NCBI RefSeq assembly: GCF_001517545.1
Contig: NZ_FBYA01000005.1
Span: forward strand, 155,381 to 211,975
Direction: 5' to 3'
Length of the DNA stretch: 56,595 nt
From: Limnohabitans sp. Rim47
GTDB taxonomy: Bacteria; Pseudomonadota; Gammaproteobacteria; Burkholderiales; Burkholderiaceae_C
In this document: positions 16,246 through 24,600 of the stretch, piece by piece
Position numbering within the stretch: position 1 is the stretch's first letter
Layout: every line of letters starts with the position of its first letter
Program-made: the position numbers and the translations under genes
Notes under the pieces: generated by a model
What the model was told of the DNA's origin: nothing
The model's database searches: none
The model's input: the letters and a program-made list of their open reading frames with translations, nothing else

Positions 16246-17679
16246 TCAATAGCGGTAAGTGTCTGCTTTGTAAGGGCCGTTTTTGGACACGCCAATGTAG
16301 GCGGCTTGTTCGTCACTCAACTCGGTCAGCATCGCGCCGACTTTGGTGAGGTGCAAACGGGCCACTTTTTCGTCCAAGTGCTTGGGCAGCACATAGACCT
16401 TGCCGGCTTCGTACTGGTCTTGCTTGGTGAACAGTTCGATCTGGGCGATCGTTTGGTTGGCAAACGACGACGACATCACGAAGCTGGGGTGGCCGGTAGC
16501 GCAACCCAGGTTCACCAAGCGGCCTTTGGCCAACAAGGTGATCTTTTTGCCATCAGGGAAAATGACGTGGTCAACTTGGGGCTTGATTTCGTCCCACTGG
16601 CACTTCTCCAAGGACGCGACGTCGATCTCGTTGTCAAAGTGACCGATGTTGCAAACGATGGCTTCGTCCTTCATGGCGGCCATGTGCTCGTAGCGGATCA
16701 CGTTTTTGTTGCCGGTGGCCGACACAAAAATGTCGCACTTGTCAGCGGCGTATTCCATGGTCACGACTTTGTAGCCTTCCATCGCGGCTTGCAGCGCGTT
16801 GATCGGGTCGATCTCGGTCACCCAGACTTGGGCGCTCAAAGCGCGCAGGGCTTGGGCAGAACCCTTGCCCACGTCGCCGTAACCGGCCACGCACGCCACT
16901 TTGCCGGCGATCATCACGTCGGTGGCGCGTTTGATGGAGTCCACCAAGGATTCGCGGCAGCCGTACAGGTTGTCGAACTTGCTCTTGGTCACCGAATCGT
17001 TCACGTTGATGGCACGGAACATCAGGCTGCCTTTGGCGGCCATTTCGTTCAGGCGCAGCACGCCGGTGGTGGTCTCTTCGGTCACGCCAATGATCTGAGC
17101 GCCCTTGCGGCTGTACCAGGTCGGGTCCACCGCCAGCTTGGCCTTGATGGCGTTGAACAGACAGGTTTCTTCTTCGCTCGTGGGGTTGGCGATCAAAGAA
17201 GCGTCGGTTTCAGCGCGCTTGCCCAAGTGCATCAACAAAGTGGCATCGCCGCCGTCGTCCAAAATCATGTTGGGACCTTCGCCTTCGGTATTGGCGGCAC
17301 CGAAGTCGAAAATACGGTGGGTGTAGTCCCAGTAGTCGGCCAAGGTTTCGCCTTTGATGGCGAACACCGGCGTGCCGGCAGCGGCGATGGCGGCGGCGGC
17401 GTGGTCCTGGGTCGAAAAGATGTTGCAAGAAGCCCAGCGCACATTCGCACCCAGCGCTTGCAGGGTTTCAATCAGCACAGCCGTCTGAATGGTCATGTGC
17501 AAGGAACCGGTGATGCGGGCGCCTTTCAAGGGCTGGGCCTTATTGAACTCTTGGCGGATGGCCATCAGACCGGGCATTTCAGTTTCAGCGATCTTGATTT
17601 CTTTGCGACCCCAATCGGCCAAACCGATGTCGGCAATCACGCAATCGGCGTTGATGGTGGTGTTCAAACGTGCATTCAT
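16246..17679 (-). CDS. ahcY: Adenosylhomocysteinase (SAH hydrolase)
   Basis: A 477-residue NAD-dependent enzyme that splits S-adenosylhomocysteine into adenosine and homocysteine, relieving product inhibition of methyltransferases. Conserved parts include GSLHMTIQTAVLIETL, the NAD-binding VAGYGDVGKGSAQALR, DNLYGCRESLVDSIKRATD and the C-terminal KADTYRY. A roughly 40-residue internal insertion relative to mammalian SAHH (around KRAETDASLI) is the usual bacterial form. The start at ATG 17679 is chosen for its TTTGGAGC site and the standard MNARLNTTINAD beginning. It is first in the operon, directly behind an SAH riboswitch. Confidence 0.97.
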   Translation of the reverse strand: MNARLNTTINADCVIADIGLADWGRKEIKIAETEMPGLMAIRQEFNKAQPLKGARITGSLHMTIQTAVLIETLQALGANVRWASCNIFSTQDHAAAAIAAAGTPVFAIKGETLADYWDYTHRIFDFGAANTEGEGPNMILDDGGDATLLMHLGKRAETDASLIANPTSEEETCLFNAIKAKLAVDPTWYSRKGAQIIGVTEETTTGVLRLNEMAAKGSLMFRAINVNDSVTKSKFDNLYGCRESLVDSIKRATDVMIAGKVACVAGYGDVGKGSAQALRALSAQVWVTEIDPINALQAAMEGYKVVTMEYAADKCDIFVSATGNKNVIRYEHMAAMKDEAIVCNIGHFDNEIDVASLEKCQWDEIKPQVDHVIFPDGKKITLLAKGRLVNLGCATGHPSFVMSSSFANQTIAQIELFTKQDQYEAGKVYVLPKHLDEKVARLHLTKVGAMLTELSDEQAAYIGVSKNGPYKADTYRY

Positions 17680-17738
17680 GTGAAAAGCTCCAAAGCAATG
17701 TGAATGAGCCACACGCGTGGATGAAGGCACTGAATGGG

Positions 17739-17773
17739 AAAAAACAGGCTCACCGCACGTCGAGTGGATGAGC
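17739..17773 (-). terminator. Expression-platform terminator of the SAH riboswitch
   Basis: On the minus strand GCTCATC pairs with GGTGAGC-side bases (seven pairs with one wobble), then a bulged C, then CAC/GTG closing a five-base loop. CTGTTTTTT follows. The 5' arm starts with the GCTC that the aptamer needs for its pseudoknot, so ligand binding and terminator formation should exclude each other. This predicts an on-switch. The folding was done by eye. Confidence 0.7.
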
Positions 17774-17858
17774 GTCGTTGCTGTTGAAGTGTTCCGAGCC
17801 TCACGCCCCGCTGCCGGCTTTGTTCAAAGCCAGGGGGCGCTGCAACGCTCCTCGGAAG
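17768..17858 (-). promoter_or_regulatory. S-adenosylhomocysteine (SAH) riboswitch
   Basis: Reading the minus strand, the leader starts TCCGAGGAGCGTTGCAGC, continues with a variable GC-rich hairpin, then GTGAGGCTCGGAA, and ends CAACAGCAACGACGCTC. These are the conserved blocks of the SAH riboswitch: P1 from TCCGAG/CTCGGA and a pseudoknot from GAGCG...GTTGC with GCAAC...CGCTC. The class is known from proteobacteria upstream of ahcY and raises its expression when SAH builds up. A TATAAT box ends 6 bp upstream of the aptamer. Confidence 0.9.
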
Positions 17859-17863
17859 AGACG

Positions 17864-17869
17864 ATTATA
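17864..17869 (-). promoter_or_regulatory. -10 box of the ahcY promoter
   Basis: An exact TATAAT on the minus strand, six bases before the first riboswitch base, so transcription should start at the aptamer. A weak TTCGTG lies 17 bp upstream as a possible -35 box. Confidence 0.65.
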
Positions 17870-17982
17870 CGAAGAAAGCTCATCCGCACGAAGTCAGCCG
17901 GTAAAATCACCCCTCCGCCAGCCCGCCAAGGCTTGGCCACCACGGGGGCAGCTTTGCCACCCGCACGACATCAGGACCCCTT

Positions 17983-19611
17983 GTGACTTACGCCAACGAG
18001 ACCCGGCGCCGCCGGACTTTTGCCATCATTTCCCACCCCGATGCGGGTAAAACCACGCTGACCGAAAAACTGCTGTTGTTCTCGGGTGCGATCCAGATCG
18101 CCGGCTCGGTCAAGGCCCGCAAGGCCTCGCGCCATGCCACCAGCGACTGGATGGAAATCGAAAAGCAGCGTGGCATCTCGGTGGCCTCGTCGGTCATGCA
18201 AATGCTGTACCGCGACCACGTGATCAACCTGCTCGACACGCCCGGCCACAAAGACTTCTCGGAAGACACCTACCGCGTGCTGACCGCCGTGGACTCGGCT
18301 CTGATGGTGATCGACGCGGCCAATGGTGTGGAAGCCCAAACCCGCCGCCTGATCGAAGTCTGCCGTCAACGCGACACGCCCATCATCACCTTTGTGAACA
18401 AGATGGACCGCGAAGTGCGCGACCCGCTCGACATCCTGGACGAAGTCGAGCGCGAGCTGGGCATGCCCTGCGTGCCCATGACCTGGCCTGTGGGCCAAGG
18501 CAAATCGTTTGGCGGCATCATCAACCTGCGCACGCAAGCCATGACGGTGTTCGACTCTGGCTCTGAACGCCTGCCGCAAGACTTCGAAACCATCCCGCTG
18601 ACCGAACAAGCCCAACTGGCCGAGCGCTTTGGCCTGGAGTGGCAAACCGCCATGGACAGCATGGAGCTGGCCACCGGCGCATCGCCCGCGTTTGACGAAG
18701 CGGCCTTTTTGGCGGGCAAGCAAACGCCCGTGTTCTTTGGCTCCGGTGTGAACAACTTCGGCGTGATGGAAGTGCTCGACGCCCTGGTCGATCTGGCACC
18801 ACCACCGCGCCCCCGCACCAGCAACCTGTTGGTCAACAAGCAGCCCGTCGTCAAAGAAATCCAACCCGAAGACAGCGCGTTTTCCGGCGTGGTGTTCAAG
18901 GTGCAAGCCAATATGGACGCCAACCACCGCGATCGCATCGCCTTTGTGCGCATGGCGTCTGGCAAATACACCCCCGGCATGAAACTCAAAGTGCAACGCA
19001 CAGGCAAAGAGCTGCGCCCCACCAGCGTGGTTACCTTCCTCTCGCAACGGCGCGAGGCGGTGGACGAAGCCTATGCGGGTGACATCATCGGATTCACCAC
19101 CCATGGCGGCGTGCAGCTGGGTGACACCATCACCGATGGCGCGAATTTGCAATTCACCGGCCTGCCGTTTTTTGCGCCTGAGCTCTTCATGACCGTGATT
19201 TTGAAGAATCCGCTGCGCACCAAACAACTGCAAACCGGCCTCGACCAATTGGGCGAAGAAGGCGCGATCCAGGTCTTCAAGCCAGAGATCGGCGGCCCCA
19301 TGCTGCTGGGCGCGGTCGGACAGCTGCAATTTGAGGTGGTGCAACACCGCCTGAAAGCCGAATACGACTGCGACGTGCGCCTGGAAGGCTGCCAGTACAC
19401 CGGCGCACGCTGGATCACCGCCGACACCCCAGCCGAGCTGCGCGAGTTCACCAACGCCTACCCCCAACGTATGTCACTCGACGCCGCGGGCACGCTGGCC
19501 TACTTGTGCACCAGCCCCTACGACGTGCGCCTGGCGCAAGAGCGCTTCCCCAAAATCCATTTCCATCCGCTGCGCGAGCACGCGGGGCTGGCCTTGGGCA
19601 GCGCGGGCTGA
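17983..19611 (+). CDS. prfC: Peptide chain release factor 3
   Basis: A 542-residue translational GTPase that recycles RF1/RF2 from the ribosome. The GTPase motifs are SHPDAGKTTL (P-loop), DTPGHKDFSEDTYR (switch II) and FVNKMDR. Switch I carries SDWMEIEKQRGISV, and the RF3-specific C-terminal domains follow. The start is GTG at 17983 (VTYANETRRRRTFAI); no in-frame ATG precedes the P-loop. The HAD gene follows 8 bp downstream. Confidence 0.96.
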   Translation: MTYANETRRRRTFAIISHPDAGKTTLTEKLLLFSGAIQIAGSVKARKASRHATSDWMEIEKQRGISVASSVMQMLYRDHVINLLDTPGHKDFSEDTYRVLTAVDSALMVIDAANGVEAQTRRLIEVCRQRDTPIITFVNKMDREVRDPLDILDEVERELGMPCVPMTWPVGQGKSFGGIINLRTQAMTVFDSGSERLPQDFETIPLTEQAQLAERFGLEWQTAMDSMELATGASPAFDEAAFLAGKQTPVFFGSGVNNFGVMEVLDALVDLAPPPRPRTSNLLVNKQPVVKEIQPEDSAFSGVVFKVQANMDANHRDRIAFVRMASGKYTPGMKLKVQRTGKELRPTSVVTFLSQRREAVDEAYAGDIIGFTTHGGVQLGDTITDGANLQFTGLPFFAPELFMTVILKNPLRTKQLQTGLDQLGEEGAIQVFKPEIGGPMLLGAVGQLQFEVVQHRLKAEYDCDVRLEGCQYTGARWITADTPAELREFTNAYPQRMSLDAAGTLAYLCTSPYDVRLAQERFPKIHFHPLREHAGLALGSAG

Positions 19612-19619
19612 CCACGGAC

Positions 19620-20402
19620 ATGCAGCTGCTGCGCCACTGGTCACCCGGCCACATCGTCGGTGTTTTCACCGATATCGACGACACGTTGACCACAGACGGG
19701 GCGATCACTTCTGACGCACTGCAAGCGCTGGCTGATCTGAAAGCGACTGGCCTGCAGGTGGTACCGATCACCGGGCGGCCTGTGGGCTGGAGCGAACCGT
19801 TTGCAAAAAGCTGGCCAGTGGATGCCATCGTGGCCGAGAATGGCGCGGTCGGGCTGCGCCATTCAGCCGAACAGGGTTTGCACAAGATTTACCAACAGGA
19901 TGCGGCCACACGCAGCGCCAACTTCGACCGCATGCAGGCTGTGCTGGCGCACATTGAGCGCACGGTGAGCGGGGCTTGCCGCTCACAAGACAGCGCAGGC
20001 CGAGAAACCGACATCGCCATCGACCACAGCGAGTTCACGCACCTGCCACAACACGCCATCGACGAAGTGGTGCGCCTGATGCAAGCCGCAGGCATGACCG
20101 CCACGGTGAGCAGCATCCACATCAATGGCTGGTTTGGCACACACAGCAAACTCACCGGGGCACGCTGGATCGTGCGTGAACTCTGGGGCCGTGATCTGGA
20201 TGCCGAAATCGACCGCTGGGTTTATGTGGGAGACTCGACCAATGACCAAGTGATGTTTGAACACTTTCCACACACTGTGGGCGTGGCCAACATCCGACGC
20301 TTTGAAGCGCAACTCACGCACCCGCCGCGCTTCATCACCCCCAGCGAACGCGGTGCAGGCTTTGCCGAACTGGCCCGCCACCTGCTGACGGGTCTGACCT
20401 GA
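19620..20402 (+). CDS. HAD superfamily phosphatase (type IIB-like)
   Basis: A 260-residue hydrolase with HAD motif I FTDIDDTLTTDG near residue 17, motif II PITGRP near 55 and motif IV VGDSTND near 205. The overall layout fits the Cof/IIB class, related to sugar phosphatases such as mannosyl-3-phosphoglycerate phosphatase. The substrate cannot be named. The 8-bp gap after prfC suggests cotranscription. An upstream in-frame extension overlaps prfC and is not favoured. Confidence 0.82.
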   Translation: MQLLRHWSPGHIVGVFTDIDDTLTTDGAITSDALQALADLKATGLQVVPITGRPVGWSEPFAKSWPVDAIVAENGAVGLRHSAEQGLHKIYQQDAATRSANFDRMQAVLAHIERTVSGACRSQDSAGRETDIAIDHSEFTHLPQHAIDEVVRLMQAAGMTATVSSIHINGWFGTHSKLTGARWIVRELWGRDLDAEIDRWVYVGDSTNDQVMFEHFPHTVGVANIRRFEAQLTHPPRFITPSERGAGFAELARHLLTGLT

Positions 20403-20464
20403 ACAACCGCACCTTCGTGGCCATTTGCGCGAAACCTAAAAACAAACACCGACTGGACCTGCGC

Positions 20465-21628
20465 ATGAACGCCCCCACCCTTTTGACTTGGTCTGAAAAA
20501 GACACCCCACGCTCAGCCCTGTGGCGCTCCGACCAGGTGCTGCCCAAAACCGTGGTGCTGGCCGACGACACCATGACCGCCGACACGGCCTATCGCCTGG
20601 CCTGTGCCGGCACCGGTTTGCTCTGGCGCAGTGACTTTCAAAATGCACGGCAAATGCTGCAGGCGCTGACACGGCGCATCGACAAGCCCAAAAAGGTTCG
20701 CGCCAAAAAGCAAGACCCGAATGCACCCGTGATCCCGGGTGCGGTGTTCCACACCCACCGCCAGGCACAAGCCCAGCGCACCCGCATCCTGAGCCAGGTC
20801 CTGATAGAGCTGAATGGCGACTATGGCATTGACCTGCGCCGTGCACCCGATGCCAAAGCCGCCTGTGTGCAGGCATTTGGCCCAGCCGATGGACAAGCCT
20901 CGGTGGTTTCACTGCGCAGCTTGCAAGGCGTCATCGGTGCGTTTGAGTGGCGCAAAAACGGTGTCGAAGTGCCCGCCATGGGCGAGGCCTTGCGCATCTA
21001 CCCACATTACGGCGTGTTCTCGCCGGTGCGTGGCGAATACGTCGAATTGGTGGCCAACGCACCCATGCCCGAAGCCTTTCAAGCCCACCCGGTGGCCTTT
21101 GACATTGGCGTGGGCACAGGCGTCTTGACCGCTGTGTTGGCACGGCGCGGTGCCACCCACGTGGTGGGCACCGACATGTCAGAGCGCGCCTTGGCTTGCG
21201 CCCTAGACAACTTGCAGCGCCTGGGTCTGCAAAATCAAGTGGTCTTGCAGCAAACCCATTTGTTCCCGGACGGTCAAGCCTCCGTGGTGGTTTGCAACCC
21301 GCCCTGGCTGCCTGCCCGCCCCACCACGCTGCTGGAGCAAGCGGTGTACGACGAAGGCAGCCAGATGCTTAAAGGTTTTTTAAGCGGCCTGCCCGCGCAA
21401 CTGTGCACGGGCGGCGAAGGCTGGTTGATCTTGTCGGATCTGGCCGAACACCTGGGCCTGCGCACCCGCGAAGCCCTGTTGGGCTGGATCGCAGACGCGG
21501 GCCTGGAGGTATTGGGCCGCATGGACGTGAAGCCTGTACATGCCAAAGCCCAAGACGCCAGCGACCCGCTGCACGCCGCCCGCTCAGCCGAAGTGACTTC
21601 GCTGTGGCGACTGGGCGTGGCGGGCTGA
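20465..21628 (+). CDS. Class I SAM-dependent methyltransferase (small-domain, NPPW type)
   Basis: A 387-residue protein whose C-terminal half is a Rossmann methyltransferase. The SAM motif AFDIGVGTGVLTAVLARRG and the motif IV tetrapeptide NPPW (VVCNPPWLPARP) point to methylation of an amide or exocyclic amino nitrogen, as in RsmC, RlmG or PrmC relatives. The N-terminal 190 residues may hold a substrate-recognition domain. Its stop codon is immediately followed by the uvrA stop on the other strand, with no base between them. Target unknown. Confidence 0.8.
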   Translation: MNAPTLLTWSEKDTPRSALWRSDQVLPKTVVLADDTMTADTAYRLACAGTGLLWRSDFQNARQMLQALTRRIDKPKKVRAKKQDPNAPVIPGAVFHTHRQAQAQRTRILSQVLIELNGDYGIDLRRAPDAKAACVQAFGPADGQASVVSLRSLQGVIGAFEWRKNGVEVPAMGEALRIYPHYGVFSPVRGEYVELVANAPMPEAFQAHPVAFDIGVGTGVLTAVLARRGATHVVGTDMSERALACALDNLQRLGLQNQVVLQQTHLFPDGQASVVVCNPPWLPARPTTLLEQAVYDEGSQMLKGFLSGLPAQLCTGGEGWLILSDLAEHLGLRTREALLGWIADAGLEVLGRMDVKPVHAKAQDASDPLHAARSAEVTSLWRLGVAG

Positions 21629-24600
21629 TCACACCCGCGCCAACACAGGCCGCAAGGCCACCCCGGTGTGGGTGCCCAAATGCACCAAGGCCTCTGGCGT
21701 CATGGCGGCCACAATGCGGCCTCCGGCGTTACCGCCTTCAGGCCCCAGGTCAATCACCCAGTCGGCCTCGGCGATCACATCCAGATCGTGCTCGATCACG
21801 ATCACGCTGTGCCCGGCATTGACCAAACGGTGCAGCACGCTGATGAGCTTGTCCACATCGGCCATGTGCAGACCCACGGTGGGTTCGTCCAGCACATACA
21901 GGGTGTGCGGCGCTTTGTTGCCGCGCTTGCCCACTTCGTCGCGCACCTTGGTCAGCTCGGTCACCAGCTTGATGCGCTGGGCCTCGCCCCCACTCAAAGT
22001 GGGTGATGGCTGGCCCAAGGTGAGGTAGCCCAAGCCCACGTCTTTGAGCAACTGCAAAGGGTGCGCGATGCTGGGCATGGAGGCAAAAAAGTCTACCGCT
22101 TCATCGACCTCCATTTGCAGCACATCGCCAATGCTTTTGCCACGCCAAGTCACGGCCAGCGTCTCGGGGTTGAAACGTGCGCCACGGCAGGTTTCGCAAG
22201 GCACTTTCACATCGGGCAAAAAGCTCATCTCAATCGTGCGCAGGCCCTGCCCCTCACAGCTCGGGCAGCGGCCTTCGCCGGTGTTGAAGCTGAAACGCCC
22301 GGCAGCATAGCCCCGCGCTTTGGCCTCCAGGGTTTCGGCAAACAGTTTGCGAATGGTGTCCCAAAAACCAATGTAGGTGGCCAGGCAAGAGCGCGGCGTT
22401 TTGCCAATCGGCGTCTGGTCCACTTCGAGCACGCGGTCAATCGTCTCAAAGCCTTGCACATCGCTGCACGCGGTCAACGCCACACGATGGCCAGCGTCTT
22501 GCGCGGTGCGGCCCGCAAAGGTCGAACGCTGGCTGACCAGCGCTTGCACATTGGCCAGCAACACGTCTCGCGCCAGTGTGGACTTGCCAGAGCCACTCAC
22601 CCCCGTCACGGCCACCAAACGCTTGAGCGGCACTTGCACATCGACTTGGCGCAAGTTGTGCAGATTGGCGCCCGTCAAGGTGAGCCATTGCAAATCCACA
22701 CCCCCCACAGCTTCTTTGTGGGGTGGTGGCGTGGGCGACGATTTTGGCGTACCCCCGACGTATGAGGAGCCCGCGCCATCGCCCCACAAAGAAGCATCCA
22801 CCACACGTCGCAACTGCATAGGATGCTTCATCGCATGCAACAAATAACGGCCGGTTTGCGAATCGGCGGCGGCGGTGATGTCGGCCACCGAGCCTTCGGC
22901 CACCAATCGGCCTCCGCGCTTGCCCGCGCTAGGGCCGATGTCAATGATGTGGTCAGCCCGGCGGATGGTGTCTTCGTCATGCTCCACCACCACCAAGGTG
23001 TTGCCCTTGTCGCCCAGCTTGTGCAAGGCGTTGAGCAAAATCTGGTTATCGCGAGCGTGCAGGCCGATGGTCGGCTCGTCCAGAACGTAGCAAACGCCTT
23101 GCAAATTGCTGCCCAACTGCGCGGCCAGACGGATGCGCTGCGCCTCGCCACCCGACAAGGTGGGCGCACCCCGGTCCAGCGTGAGGTAACCCAAGCCCAC
23201 TTCTTCCAAAAATTCGAGTCGACTCTTGATCTCGGGCACCAGATCGCGAGCGATGTCGGCATCGCGTCCGACAAGCTGCAATTGCCCCACCCAAATCCGC
23301 ACATCACTGACCGACAAGCTGGCGATGTCGGTGATGCGCCAGCCCTGACCAGGTGCAACGCCCAGGCGCACGGCACGCGCGGTGGCATTCAAGCGAGTAC
23401 CTTCGCAGCTGGGACAAGCCACATCGGCCAAATCCTCGATTTCCGGCTCTGCAAAGGTTTGCTCTCGGCCTTTGTCTTTGTCGTCACGCACCGAGTCGTC
23501 AAACACCTTGCGCTCGTCTTTGCTCAGCTTGACGCCCGTGCCCACACAGTCAGGGCACCAGCCGTGCTTGCTGTTGTACGAAAACAGGCGCGGGTCGAGT
23601 TCGGTATACGAGGTGGCGCACGCCGGGCAGGCGCGCAAGGTCGAGAACACGCGGTGCTGGCCGATGCGGGCGGTGGAATGGCCCTCAAACATGGCTTCAC
23701 GCAAGCCGTCCAGATCGCTCAGTACGTGCACCACGCCTTTGCCATGCTCCAGCGCTTTGCTCAAGGCCTGGCGCAGCGTCGTCTCGTTCGCCGGCAGCAC
23801 ATCCAGGCTGGCCACGGGCAGCTCGATGTTGTGCTCTTTGAAACGGTCAATGCGCGGAAAACCCTGTGTGGGCAAAAAGTCGCCATCGACGCGCAAATGC
23901 GTGTAGCCACGCGGACGCGCCCAGTCGGCCAGCTCGGTGTAAACACCTTTGCGGTTGTTGACCAGCGGCGCCAGCAGGCCAATGTGCTGACCACGGAACC
24001 GTGTCATCAGCTGCGCAATGATGCTGTCGGGCGTTTGCGGCTGCACCGGGGTGTTGTCGTGCACGCAATGCTGGATGCCCAGCTTCACATACAACAAGCG
24101 CAAGAAATGCCAGACCTCGGTGGTGGTGCCGACGGTGGATTTTCGCCCACCGCGCGACAGCCGCTGCTCGATCGCCACGGTGGGCGGGATGCCATAAACC
24201 GCGTCCACCTCGGGGCGGCCTGCGGGCTGCACGATGCTGCGCGCATAGGCATTCAGGCTTTCCAGATAGCGGCGCTGGCCTTCGTTGAACAAGATGTCAA
24301 ACGCCAAGGTGGATTTGCCCGAACCGCTCACACCGGTGACCACGTTGAACTTGCCGCGCGGAATGTTCACGCTGAGGTTTTTGAGGTTGTGTTCTTTCGC
24401 GTTGACGATCTGGATGTTGTTGTTCAACACCGGTGCGCGTTTGGCAGGCATTGCGGTAGACCCTGTGCCATCGCGACCCCGAACACTCGCCAGCGAAGTT
24501 GGGGTGTCAGAGGGTGACGATTTTGGCGTACCCCCGCCGTATGAGGAAATCGCTGACACCGCAGCCTCGCCCCCACGAACACCCGACCGCCCAGCCAGAA

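Noticed and set aside
16057..17703. Long open frame of about 548 codons antisense to ahcY
   Set aside because: It is the codon-bias shadow of ahcY. The translation is His/Gly/Val-rich with no domain, while ahcY on the other strand matches its family from end to end.
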